64,000 nt of DNA from Chryseobacterium soli. Lineage in GTDB: Bacteria > Bacteroidota > Bacteroidia > Flavobacteriales > Weeksellaceae. The stretch spans positions 548,938-612,937 of the forward strand of contig NZ_JPRH01000003.1 of assembly GCF_000737705.1 (NCBI RefSeq), written 5' to 3'. The notes below the pieces were generated by a model. It did not search any database, was not told where the DNA came from, and worked only from the letters and a program-made list of their open reading frames with translations. Of the stretch, positions 55,171 through 63,720 are shown one piece after another. The stretch's first letter is position 1, and each line of letters begins with the position of its first letter. The position numbers and the translations under genes are program-made.

Positions 55171-55998
55171 TTAAGCTAATTTCTTGCCACACTGTTTGCA
55201 ATACCGCGCATCATCGTCAATATCTTCATTACCGCAACGCTCACAGACTTTTTCCAGGTTCTGTCTTTTGTTCCTCATTTCTGCTGTTACAATTCCGGTA
55301 GGAACCGCGATAATAGAATATCCGGCCAGCATTAAAATAACGGCGAAAAACTTACCCATCGGTGTAATCGGGGATACATCTCCATAGCCGACAGTCGTTA
55401 CAGTAACCACCGCCCAGTAAATAGCCTGCGGTATCGTTTCAAATCCCTGTCTTCCGCCTTCCACCATAAACATTAAAGATCCTACAATGACGGAGAAGAT
55501 GATTAAAAATAAAAGGAAAATATATATTTTTCTGGAACTGTTCTTTAAAGCTCTTACGATGAGGTAGCCATCATTCATAAAATCGAGCAGGTTAAAGATT
55601 CTGAAAATCCTCAACATTCTCAGCATTCTGAAAATCAGGAAATATTTTGTAATCGGAAAGAAAAAACTGAGATAAAAAGGAACCAAAGCTAAGAAATCAA
55701 TGATCCCGAAAAAACTGAAAATATAATTTTTTCTGTTCTTTATCACCGTGATACGCATCAGATATTCCGCAGAGAAAAACAGGGAAATGATCCACTCTAG
55801 AATGATAAAGGTAATATGAAATCTTTTGTCCAGTTTAGGCACACTTTCCATCATAATGATCAAAGTGCTCACCAGAATTAAGGATAATAAAATGATGTCA
55901 AACAGCTTGCCTAGCTTCGTGTCCGAGCGATAGATGATTCTGTAAAGAAATCTTTTCCATAAGGCGTCTTCAGGAACCAGATGGTGTTCTCTTTCCAT
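55171..55998 (-). CDS. Voltage-gated-type potassium channel with C-terminal zinc ribbon
   Basis: A 275-residue six-helix channel. S4 has a spaced arginine series (R124, R127, R130, R133 in FRMLRMLRIFRIFNL). The pore has the selectivity filter TTVGYG (residues 201-206, followed by DVSP). After S6, a short linker leads to a four-cysteine zinc ribbon, C252/C255 and C267/C270 (CERCGN and YCKQCGKK). This replaces the usual RCK or cyclic-nucleotide domain and may gate or assemble the channel. It is divergent from the Nif3 gene and followed by a 52-aa membrane protein. Confidence 0.9.
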   Translation of the reverse strand: MEREHHLVPEDALWKRFLYRIIYRSDTKLGKLFDIILLSLILVSTLIIMMESVPKLDKRFHITFIILEWIISLFFSAEYLMRITVIKNRKNYIFSFFGIIDFLALVPFYLSFFFPITKYFLIFRMLRMLRIFRIFNLLDFMNDGYLIVRALKNSSRKIYIFLLFLIIFSVIVGSLMFMVEGGRQGFETIPQAIYWAVVTVTTVGYGDVSPITPMGKFFAVILMLAGYSIIAVPTGIVTAEMRNKRQNLEKVCERCGNEDIDDDARYCKQCGKKLA

Positions 55999-56031
55999 GG
56001 GTAATTGTTTTTAAATTAATAAATTTATCCT

Positions 56032-56039
56032 TATTTTCG
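56032..56039 (+). promoter_or_regulatory. -7-like element for the Nif3 gene
   Basis: TATTTTCG (one mismatch to TAnnTTTG), with TTG at 56005-56007 (24-bp spacer). Transcription starting just downstream would miss the GTG at 56039 and favour the ATG at 56060. Confidence 0.35.
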
Positions 56040-56059
56040 TGGCAAACATACATAATAAA

Positions 56060-57157
56060 ATGACAATAAGCGAAGTAATTTCAGAAATAGAAAAGCGCAT
56101 TCCGTTACAGCAGGCAGAAGATTTTGACAATGTAGGTCTGTTGTGTGGAATTCCTTCCCGCGAAGTCAGTGGGATTTTAATTTGTCATGATGCTTTGGAG
56201 AATGTTGTAAATGAGGCCGTAGATAAAAAATTAAACCTTATTGTATGTTTTCATCCCATCATATTTTCAGGATTAAAATCTCTCACAGGAAAAAACTACG
56301 TTGAAAGAGCTGTTTTGAAGGCTATAGAAAATAAAATTGCTATTTATGCGATTCATACGGCTTTCGATAATGATTTTTTTGGAGTCAATGCCGGAATCTG
56401 CAATCATCTGGGGTTAAAAGAGCTGAATATTCTTCAACCCAAAAAAAATAATTTAAAACAATTAAGTGTTTTCGTGCCCAAAGATCATAGCCAACAGGTA
56501 AAAGAAGCCCTTTTCGCTGCGGGAGCAGGAAATATTGGTTTTTATGACGAATGCAGCTTCACCGTTGGAGGAAGTGGTACTTTTAAACCGATAGAAGGTT
56601 CAAATCCTTTTTCCGGGCAGCAGGATATCCGTGAAAACGCTGATGAAGATATGATTTCTGTCATTTTTGAAGGCTACAAGCAGGGAAGAATCGTTGCTGC
56701 AATGAAAGCGGCCCACCCATATGAAGAAGTTGCCCATCAGATCTATGCATTGGATAACGAAAATCAATATTCAGGATTGGGAATGTACGGGGAATTTGAA
56801 GAAGCAATGGATGAAAAAGATTTTCTGAAGATGGTGAAAGAAAAATTTAACCTTAAAGTCATCAGGCATTCTGCTTTTAACCATAAAAAAATTAAAAGAG
56901 TAGGAGTTTTGGGCGGTTCGGGAGCGAGCGCTATAAAATCTGCCCTCTCAAAAAAATGCGATGCCTACCTTACGGGAGATATTAAATACCATGATTACTA
57001 TCTGGCAGAATCAAAAATGCTGATTTGCGATATAGGACATTATGAATCAGAACAATTTGTCACCCAACAATTATTTGAAATTTTGTCACAAAAATTTAGT
57101 ACATTTGCAATCTCAAAATCTCACGAAAAAACAAACCCAGTAAATTATTTCCTTTAG
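56060..57157 (+). CDS. Nif3-like dinuclear metal centre protein
   Basis: 365 residues from the ATG at 56060; the frame opens with a GTG at 56039, but that codon overlaps the -7 element. Family marks are AEDFDNVGLLCG near the N-terminus, CFHPIIFSGLKSL (metal His, about residue 75) and YAIHTAFDND. A central insert of about 110 residues (the YqfO/PII-like domain) follows, then GVLGGSGASAIKSALSKKCDAYLTGD and DIGHYESEQF. This is the long YqfO-type form. The molecular role is uncertain, although some homologues act as GTP cyclohydrolase-like or metal-binding proteins. A coiled-coil gene follows after 2 nt. Confidence 0.92.
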   Translation: MTISEVISEIEKRIPLQQAEDFDNVGLLCGIPSREVSGILICHDALENVVNEAVDKKLNLIVCFHPIIFSGLKSLTGKNYVERAVLKAIENKIAIYAIHTAFDNDFFGVNAGICNHLGLKELNILQPKKNNLKQLSVFVPKDHSQQVKEALFAAGAGNIGFYDECSFTVGGSGTFKPIEGSNPFSGQQDIRENADEDMISVIFEGYKQGRIVAAMKAAHPYEEVAHQIYALDNENQYSGLGMYGEFEEAMDEKDFLKMVKEKFNLKVIRHSAFNHKKIKRVGVLGGSGASAIKSALSKKCDAYLTGDIKYHDYYLAESKMLICDIGHYESEQFVTQQLFEILSQKFSTFAISKSHEKTNPVNYFL

Positions 57158-57159
57158 AT

Positions 57160-57936
57160 ATGGCAAAAACCACCGATATTTCAGTTGAAGAGAAATTAAG
57201 AGCTTTATACGATTTACAGATCATAGATTCAAGATTGGATGAAATCCGAAATACAAGAGGAGAATTGCCGATTGAAGTTGAAGATCTTGAAATCGAGATT
57301 GAAGGGCTTGAAAAAAGAGCTGAAAAATTTCATGCGGATATCAAAGATCAGGACGATCAGATAAAAACAAAGCATGAAGTAATCAACCATGCGAAAACCT
57401 TAATTGAAAAATATAAGTCTCAACAAGATAACGTACGAAACAATAAAGAGTTTGAAGCATTAGGAAAAGAAGTTGAATTCCAGGATTTAGAAATTCAGCT
57501 TGCTGAAAAAAGAATCAAAGAATTCGGAGCTAAAATTGCTCACAAAAATGAAACATTAAGTGAATTGAATGCAAAGATCAACGATCTTAAAAATCACTTG
57601 AAATTCAAAAAAGAAGAATTGGAAGGTCTTGTATCTGAAACTCAAAAAGAAGAAGATTACCTGATAGAACAGTCTAAAGAATATGCAGGTAAGATTGATG
57701 AGAGATTATTAGCTTCTTATAACAGAATCAGAACGAGTTCTATCAATGGTTTAGCAGTAGTAGGATTGGAAAGAGGTGCTCCAAAAGGTTCATTCTTCAC
57801 AATTCCACCGCAAAAGCAAATGGAAATCGCTCAGAGAAAGAAAATCATCATTGATGAACATTCAGGAAAAATTCTTGTTGATGACGAATTGGTTATTGAA
57901 GAAAACGAAAGAATGAGAACGGTAATTAAATTCTAA
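57160..57936 (+). CDS. Coiled-coil protein of the zinc-ribbon (zf-RING_7) family, cysteine-free
   Basis: A 258-residue protein. Residues about 8-180 form a long heptad-rich coiled coil, and the C-terminal 75 residues match the usual ribbon region (SFFTIPPQKQMEIAQRKKI and DEHSGKILVDDELV). In the typical family this ribbon holds two CxxC pairs; here no cysteine occurs in the whole protein, so it cannot bind zinc in the family manner. The related H. pylori HP0958 also neighbours a Nif3 gene. It starts 2 nt after the Nif3 stop, so the two are one transcript. It probably binds nucleic acid or acts as a scaffold. Confidence 0.85.
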   Translation: MAKTTDISVEEKLRALYDLQIIDSRLDEIRNTRGELPIEVEDLEIEIEGLEKRAEKFHADIKDQDDQIKTKHEVINHAKTLIEKYKSQQDNVRNNKEFEALGKEVEFQDLEIQLAEKRIKEFGAKIAHKNETLSELNAKINDLKNHLKFKKEELEGLVSETQKEEDYLIEQSKEYAGKIDERLLASYNRIRTSSINGLAVVGLERGAPKGSFFTIPPQKQMEIAQRKKIIIDEHSGKILVDDELVIEENERMRTVIKF

Positions 57937-57957
57937 TTACTGGTTTCACAACAATAT

Positions 57958-57992
57958 AAAAGCTGTTTCAAATTTTGAAACAGCTTTTTTTG
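57958..57992 (+). terminator. Intrinsic terminator of the Nif3 unit
   Basis: An 11-bp stem AGCTGTTTCAA/TTGAAACAGCT with A/T extension (57958-57988), then a T-run. Confidence 0.88.
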
Positions 57993-58049
57993 TAATATTT
58001 AGTCTATTCGGAGCCGTAATGCTTCACATATCATTCAGTGAAAGAAAAT

Positions 58050-58079
58050 AAAAAAAGCTGCTTCACAAGAAGCAGCTTT
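58050..58079 (-). terminator. Intrinsic terminator of the acyl-CoA ligase gene
   Basis: An 11-bp stem AAAGCTGCTTC/GAAGCAGCTTT with ACAA loop, followed on the minus strand by a T-run. It lies 5 nt past the stop codon. Confidence 0.85.
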
Positions 58080-58084
58080 CATTG

Positions 58085-59863
58085 TTATGCGTGATGATCG
58101 TACATTTTATCGTACAGATCAATAAATTTTTCTTTTATCGCTTTTCTTTTAAGCTTTAAAGTAGGAGTCAGGAGACCTGCGTCGATACTCCATATTTCAG
58201 GGGTCAGTTCAATCTTTTTGATCTGTTCCCAGTTTCCAAGGTGTTCATTGATACCCGCCAGTTCTTTCTCGATTCTATCCTTTAATTCAGGACTTTTCGC
58301 AATTTCCTGTGGGGTAGATCCGATATTCATATTATTTCTCATTGCCCAGCTTTTCGCAAATTCAAAATCAGGCTGCACGAGAGCGCACGGCATTTTTTCA
58401 CCGTCACCTACCACCATGATCTGCTCTATGAACTTGGATGCCTTAGCTAAATTTTCAATAGTCTGAGGAGCAATATATTTTCCTCCCGATGTTTTGAACA
58501 TTTCTTTTTTACGGTCGGTGATCTGTAAAAAGCCTTCGCTATCGATGTGCCCGATGTCTCCCGTACGGAAAAATCCATCTTCGGTAAACGCTTCTTTCGT
58601 CATTTCATCATTTTTGAAATATCCTTTGAAAATAGAAGGACCTTTCACCGTAATTTCACCATCCTCCTGGATTTTTACTTTTAAATTATCCAATGGCAAT
58701 CCTACCGTTCCGATTTTCATTTTTTCAAAACTGTTGACAGAAATTACCGGAGAAGTTTCTGTTAAACCATATCCTTCCAGAATAGGGATTCCTGCATTTT
58801 GAAACATCAGGTTGAGTCTTGTAGATAAAGCCGCAGAGCCGGAAACCAAAGTAATGATTTCACCGCCTAACCCTTCTCTCCACTTGGAAAATACCAGTTT
58901 ATCAGCAATAATTCCCTGTAACCCTGACGGTTTGGAAATTTCTTTCTTCTTAGTAAGCAGGTTTAAAGCCCAGAAGAATATTTTAGATTTCAGGCCTCCC
59001 GCAGAAGAACCTGTATTGTAGATCTTATCATATACCTTCTCTACCAGTCTTGGCACCACACTCATATAATGTGGCTTTACTTCTTTTACGTTGTCTCCCA
59101 TTTTATCAATGCTTTCGGCAAAATAAATCGAGAAACCGTTATACTGAAAAAGGTAAAAAAGCATCCTTTCAAAAATATGACAGATAGGAAGAAAGCTCAA
59201 TACTCTCGTATCCTTATAATCGAGGCTCTTTTTCTTGGGAATTCTCGGAATAGACCCCAGTACATTAGAAACAATATTATGATGGGTAAGCATAACGCCT
59301 TTGGGCTTGCCTGTGGTTCCCGAAGTATAGATGATGGTGGCCAGGTCTTCAGAATTGATGGCATTGGAAAGATCATCTACCTCAATCTGGGTAGAATCAT
59401 CCTCACCAAGGTCCAGGATTTCTCTCCAGTTGGCAGCTCCGCTAATTGTGTCGAAAGTGAAAACTCCCTGCAGAGAATGAATATTATGCTTTACTTTCAT
59501 CACTTTGTTCAGCAGATCTTTGTCTGAAACGAAGCAATATTTTATTTCGGCATTAGAAAAAATGAATTCATAATCTTCCGGAGAAATATTAGGATATACA
59601 GGTACTGATACCACTCCGATTTGGGAAAGGCCGAGGTCCATAATGGCCCATTCTGTACGGGAATTGGTGGTTATCAAAGCAATTTTATCACCAGGTTTTA
59701 TGCCCAGTTTCAAAAGTCCTCTTGAGATCTTATTGGCTTCATTAATAAACTCTTGAGTAGAAGTTTTTTTCCATTCCCCTTGATATTTCGTTACGAACAT
59801 ATCAGTTTTAGGAAATTTTTCCAAAGCGTGGTGTGGTATATCGAATAATCTCTTTATCGTCAT
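58085..59863 (-). CDS. Long-chain fatty-acid-CoA ligase (AMP-binding)
   Basis: A 592-residue ANL-superfamily enzyme. It has a phosphate-binding loop IIYTSGTTGKPKGVMLTHHN (residues about 178-197), an ATP/AMP motif ILEGYGLTETSP, RTGDIGHIDSEGFL (hinge region) and DRKKEMFKTSGGKYIAPQ with the A10 region. The 'long-chain' class is suggested by the length of about 600 residues and the FAESIDKMGDNVKEVKPHY segment. It activates fatty acids to acyl-CoA. The divergent acyl-CoA dehydrogenase gene 145 bp away suggests shared regulation of fatty acid use. Confidence 0.92.
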   Translation of the reverse strand: MTIKRLFDIPHHALEKFPKTDMFVTKYQGEWKKTSTQEFINEANKISRGLLKLGIKPGDKIALITTNSRTEWAIMDLGLSQIGVVSVPVYPNISPEDYEFIFSNAEIKYCFVSDKDLLNKVMKVKHNIHSLQGVFTFDTISGAANWREILDLGEDDSTQIEVDDLSNAINSEDLATIIYTSGTTGKPKGVMLTHHNIVSNVLGSIPRIPKKKSLDYKDTRVLSFLPICHIFERMLFYLFQYNGFSIYFAESIDKMGDNVKEVKPHYMSVVPRLVEKVYDKIYNTGSSAGGLKSKIFFWALNLLTKKKEISKPSGLQGIIADKLVFSKWREGLGGEIITLVSGSAALSTRLNLMFQNAGIPILEGYGLTETSPVISVNSFEKMKIGTVGLPLDNLKVKIQEDGEITVKGPSIFKGYFKNDEMTKEAFTEDGFFRTGDIGHIDSEGFLQITDRKKEMFKTSGGKYIAPQTIENLAKASKFIEQIMVVGDGEKMPCALVQPDFEFAKSWAMRNNMNIGSTPQEIAKSPELKDRIEKELAGINEHLGNWEQIKKIELTPEIWSIDAGLLTPTLKLKRKAIKEKFIDLYDKMYDHHA

Positions 59864-60008
59864 GATTTTTTAAGTAATTTTTAAACAATTCTAAATATAA
59901 GCATTTTTGTGAAAATACCATAAATCTATTTATAATTTTCAAACAGCAATTATTTTTTCACATTTCCTTAAAAAGTGTAAATTTACGGCTATCTAATTAT
60001 TATTTTTT

Positions 60009-61148
60009 ATGGACTTTAATTTATCGGAAGAGCAGCTGATGATTCAGCAGGCAGCTAGGGATTTTGCACAAAACGAGCTATTACCGGGAGTAATAGAAAG
60101 AGACCGTGACCAGAAATTTCCTACTGAACAAGTAAAGAAAATGGGGGAAATGGGCCTTTTGGGAATGATGGTAGACCCTAAATACGGCGGTGCTGGTATG
60201 GACAGTATCTCTTATGTTTTGGCTATGGAGGAGATTGCAAAAGTGGATGCTTCTGCAGCGGTTGTAATGTCTGTAAACAATTCATTGGTATGTGCCGGTC
60301 TTGAAAAATTTGCCTCTGAAGAGCAGAAAGTGAAATACCTTACTCCTTTGGCAAGCGGCCAGGTAATCGGGGCATTTGCTTTGTCTGAGCCGGAAGCGGG
60401 TTCTGATGCGACGTCTCAAAAGACAACAGCAGAAGATAAAGGAGACTATTATCTTTTAAACGGAATTAAAAACTGGATCACCAATGGTGGAACTGCATCT
60501 TATTATGTGGTTATTGCACAAACCGATCCTGAGAAAAAGCATAAAGGAATTAACGCATTTATCGTAGAAAGAGGATGGGAAGGTTTTGAAGTAGGGGTAA
60601 AAGAAGATAAATTGGGAATCAGAGGAAGTGATACGCATTCTTTGATTTTTAATAACGTAAAAGTACCTAAAGAAAATAGAATTGGTGAAGACGGTTTCGG
60701 ATTCAACTTTGCTATGGCTGTATTGAACGGTGGTAGAATCGGAATCGCTTCTCAGGCATTAGGAATTGCTTCCGGAGCCTATGAATTGGCGCTTAAATAT
60801 GCTAAAACAAGAAAAGCTTTCAAAACTGAAATTATCAACCATCAGGCAATTGCTTTTAAATTGGCAGATATGGCAACTCAGATTACAGCGGCAAGAATGC
60901 TTTGCTTCAAAGCTGCCTGTGAAAAAGATGCTGGAAAAGATATCTCTGAAAGCGGTGCGATGGCAAAATTATATGCTTCTCAGGTAGCAATGGATACTAC
61001 GATTGAAGCAGTGCAGATCCACGGTGGATACGGATACGTGAAAGAATACCACGTAGAAAGAATGATGAGGGATGCAAAAATCACTCAGATTTACGAAGGA
61101 ACTTCTGAGATCCAGAGAATTGTGATCTCGAGAAGTATCGCAAAATAA
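60009..61148 (+). CDS. Acyl-CoA dehydrogenase
   Basis: A 379-residue flavoenzyme of full family length. It has an N-terminal helical domain, FAD contacts in IGAFALSEPEAGSD (residues about 119-132) and KNWITNGG, and the catalytic base E363 in QIYEGTSEIQRIVI at the C-terminus, the position typical of short/medium-chain (SCAD/MCAD-like) enzymes. It oxidises acyl-CoA to enoyl-CoA and passes electrons to ETF. It is divergent from an acyl-CoA ligase gene and probably co-transcribed with a small membrane protein gene 22 nt downstream. Confidence 0.95.
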   Translation: MDFNLSEEQLMIQQAARDFAQNELLPGVIERDRDQKFPTEQVKKMGEMGLLGMMVDPKYGGAGMDSISYVLAMEEIAKVDASAAVVMSVNNSLVCAGLEKFASEEQKVKYLTPLASGQVIGAFALSEPEAGSDATSQKTTAEDKGDYYLLNGIKNWITNGGTASYYVVIAQTDPEKKHKGINAFIVERGWEGFEVGVKEDKLGIRGSDTHSLIFNNVKVPKENRIGEDGFGFNFAMAVLNGGRIGIASQALGIASGAYELALKYAKTRKAFKTEIINHQAIAFKLADMATQITAARMLCFKAACEKDAGKDISESGAMAKLYASQVAMDTTIEAVQIHGGYGYVKEYHVERMMRDAKITQIYEGTSEIQRIVISRSIAK

Positions 61149-61170
61149 ATATTATAAACACAGACTACTT

Positions 61171-61536
61171 ATGAAAAAATCTTGGTGGATCGTCCTCGGT
61201 ACAGTGATATTACTGATAGGCGTATTGGTATGGTATAAATTCTTCTTTGTTTTCGGAGAAGGAGTAAAATCAGGTTACCTGAATTATGCCATTAAAAAAG
61301 GCTATGTTTTCAAAACCTATGAAGGAAAAATCATTCAGGAAGGATTTGGAAAAGGAAATACCGGTACTATTACGAGTTATGAATTTGAATTCTCAGTATC
61401 AGACCCTGAAGTTTTCAAACAGTTGGAGGCAAACAGCGGAAAAAGCTTTGATCTTCATTATAAGGAATATAAAGGGACACTTCCCTGGAGAGGAAATACG
61501 AAGTACATCGTAGATAAAGTAGTGAATATGAAATAA
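61171..61536 (+). CDS. Small membrane-anchored protein of unknown function
   Basis: A 121-residue protein. Residues 6-27 are one membrane helix (WIVLGTVILLIGVLVWYKFF). The rest is a compact beta-rich domain (GYVFKTYEGKIIQEGFG, then HYKEYKGTLPWRGNTKYIV). I recall similar Bacteroidota proteins that are labelled 6-phosphogluconate dehydrogenase by mistake; nothing here supports such an enzyme. It lies 22 nt after the acyl-CoA dehydrogenase gene. Confidence 0.7.
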   Translation: MKKSWWIVLGTVILLIGVLVWYKFFFVFGEGVKSGYLNYAIKKGYVFKTYEGKIIQEGFGKGNTGTITSYEFEFSVSDPEVFKQLEANSGKSFDLHYKEYKGTLPWRGNTKYIVDKVVNMK

Positions 61537-61540
61537 TAAT

Positions 61541-61572
61541 AAAAGGCTCTCAATTTTTGAGAGCCTTTTATC
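61541..61572 (+). terminator. Intrinsic terminator of the acyl-CoA dehydrogenase unit
   Basis: A 13-bp stem AAAAGGCTCTCAA/TTGAGAGCCTTTT with T3 loop (61541-61569). Confidence 0.85.
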
Positions 61573-61620
61573 TTCACGAACCACAAACTTAAATAAGATA
61601 AGTATCCTATTTTCTCTGAA

Positions 61621-62652
61621 TTATTTTATAATTAACTGATCTGAATCCGGGAATTGGTCAATAATCTCATTTCCTACCCCAAAATTACCTTTCAGGATGT
61701 CTTTTGGATTTCCGCTGATCCAGCTGCAGAGATCTATGGCTTCATACAGGCCATTATTAAAGCCCAACAAAACGATCAGTTTTTCAGTTCCTATATTTTT
61801 GATGTAATGTCCCGCTCCCATTGGAACGTATCCTACATCACCTTTTTCAAACTCATCTTTTACGAATTGCCCTTCCGCCAGGAATACTCCCATTTCTGCA
61901 TTTCCCTGAAGGTAATATTGCCATTCATCGGCATTGGGATGCCAGTGCATCTCTCTCAGGCCTCCGGGTTCAATTTCAAAAATACTTCCTGTAATGGTTC
62001 TGGCGATATTGAATTCTTTCTGGGTAACCACGCGCTGAAGTCCGCCACCAGGAATAACAATAGGCTGTTGGGCTCCCAGAGGATAACGGTGGGTAGACAC
62101 CAATGAAACAGCATTTCTTGCAGAAGCAAGACCGGAATGGATGTCCGGAAGCTCACACTGCGCAAAATAGGCTTCTCCCTGATATAATTTCTTCACCTCA
62201 TCCTCAGTAATTCCCAAATTTTGAGCAGCAATATTCACCGGAACACTGGAGATAAAATCAGTAATACTGAAAGTATGATCTTCTGAAAAATCCCCGTTAT
62301 CAAATATTAAAATGAAATGACAACTTTTGCTGCTGATGCACTGAAGAACATGTCCGTAACCTCTCGGGAAATACCATACATCACCTGGATTAAAAATATC
62401 TACCGATACATTTCCTTCCGGATCGATCACTGTAGTTCTCATCTGTCCTTTTACCACATATCCCCATTCTGAAGCGTTGGCATGCCAGTGAAGTTCACGG
62501 ATCGCTCCGGGATCCAGATGCATACTTACGCCTGCAAGATTTTTTGAAGCATCAAATTCTTTAACAGATACCCCTCTTGTAATACCTCCCGGACCCAATC
62601 TGGGTTCTTTTTTCTCAAGCTGATATTTGAAATTTGGAAGTTCTTTGCTCAT
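61621..62652 (-). CDS. Bicupin of the oxalate decarboxylase family
   Basis: A 343-residue protein with two complete cupin metal sites: H55, H57, E62, H101 (HWHANASEW, RGYGHV) and H236, H238, E243, H282 (HWHPNADEW, GAGHYI), each fit for Mn2+. The lid between them is S123-E124-D125-H126 where B. subtilis OxdC has SENS; the catalytic glutamate is kept, so decarboxylation of oxalate (or a related acid) to formate and CO2 is favoured over oxidation. It has no signal peptide and is shorter than OxdC (385 residues) at the N-terminus. It stands alone between terminators. Confidence 0.87.
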   Translation of the reverse strand: MSKELPNFKYQLEKKEPRLGPGGITRGVSVKEFDASKNLAGVSMHLDPGAIRELHWHANASEWGYVVKGQMRTTVIDPEGNVSVDIFNPGDVWYFPRGYGHVLQCISSKSCHFILIFDNGDFSEDHTFSITDFISSVPVNIAAQNLGITEDEVKKLYQGEAYFAQCELPDIHSGLASARNAVSLVSTHRYPLGAQQPIVIPGGGLQRVVTQKEFNIARTITGSIFEIEPGGLREMHWHPNADEWQYYLQGNAEMGVFLAEGQFVKDEFEKGDVGYVPMGAGHYIKNIGTEKLIVLLGFNNGLYEAIDLCSWISGNPKDILKGNFGVGNEIIDQFPDSDQLIIK

Positions 62653-62737
62653 GATTATTCTGCTTATAAAGTTGATGTTATCGTAAATGTAAGAAGAAGA
62701 TACCAGTTTGATCTATGAATTTCATTAAAATATTATT

Positions 62738-62766
62738 AAAAAAATCCATCAGAAAATGATGGATTT
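62738..62766 (-). terminator. Intrinsic terminator of the DUF4349 gene
   Basis: A 10-bp stem AAATCCATCA/TGATGGATTT (62742-62751, 62757-62766). A seven-T run follows on the minus strand. Confidence 0.85.
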
Positions 62767-62772
62767 AGAAAT

Positions 62773-63720
62773 TTATTTAGAGTTATTGTCAGGAAGGTTT
62801 TTGTTTTTCTTATTGTAGAGATAATATCCGATTCCGGCAATTAAAAATAAAGGCCACAGCGGAAGGATGAAAAGAAAGATGGAAGTGATGACATTCCAGC
62901 CGGATGAAATTGCGGCTAAAGATTTCCCGCCAAAAGTATCAGGCTTCTGGTTGGATTCTGTAGTATCAATAAGCGTAACGGCCACCGTACAGATCGTATT
63001 GTCTACATATTGAGTTCCGGTAACTTCTATATTTTTACTCTCAATATCGCTGATACTTGAACTTAAGGAATTCATTAAACCTTCAAAATTCTGTATAGGC
63101 ACTTTAATCTGGAGATCATATACTTTCTGATGGTCTTCAGGATAGGATGGAGGGGTGTTCTTTACAGGTTCAGGAGTAGTGTAGGATAGTTGTTCACTTT
63201 TAATATAAGCGTTGTTTTTTGCAGCCTCTTCTTTGATTATTTCTTTTACCGTTTCAGCATTGTCGGCTGTTATAGAAATATAGCCGTTTTTTACCATTTT
63301 GTTTTTAGGAGCACTAAGCTCATAGCTGTCATTTTTGGGTGAATCTTTATAAATGATTTTGGTCTCTTTAATCACTTTGGGAGCAGGAACATTAACAACT
63401 ATTTTTTCACGCTTCTTTTCTGAAGAATCTTTTTTCTCTATTTTTGATTCCAGTTTTGTAGAAGCAATTTTGGTGGATAAAGAATCTACGATTTTTGATG
63501 TATTTTCAATGTTCTGCTGTATTTCACCCTTAGCATTTTCAAAATCCTTTATTTTGATATTTGCAGAATCTAAAACTTTGTCTGCATTCGCCTGGACAGA
63601 ATTAATGGTTTCGGATACAGCACTGTCTGCAGCGTTTTCCATTTGAGATTGTACTGCTTCACTTTTTTTACACATGATAAAAGTACTCGATACGGCAATC
63701 AGTAATATGATCTTTTTCAT
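62773..63720 (-). CDS. DUF4349 lipoprotein
   Basis: A 315-residue protein: lipoprotein signal (FIMC, Cys17), a helical and coiled-coil region (residues 20-100), and a DUF4349 domain (residues about 140-270, KMVKNGYISITADNAETVKEI and NIEVTGTQYVD). It ends with a membrane helix at residues about 283-303 (ILPLWPLFLIAGIGYYLYNK) and a basic tail. It would therefore be tethered at both ends, by lipid and by helix. The function of the family is unknown; the central part resembles MxaD/ring-like envelope proteins only loosely. Confidence 0.83.
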   Translation of the reverse strand: MKKIILLIAVSSTFIMCKKSEAVQSQMENAADSAVSETINSVQANADKVLDSANIKIKDFENAKGEIQQNIENTSKIVDSLSTKIASTKLESKIEKKDSSEKKREKIVVNVPAPKVIKETKIIYKDSPKNDSYELSAPKNKMVKNGYISITADNAETVKEIIKEEAAKNNAYIKSEQLSYTTPEPVKNTPPSYPEDHQKVYDLQIKVPIQNFEGLMNSLSSSISDIESKNIEVTGTQYVDNTICTVAVTLIDTTESNQKPDTFGGKSLAAISSGWNVITSIFLFILPLWPLFLIAGIGYYLYNKKNKNLPDNNSK

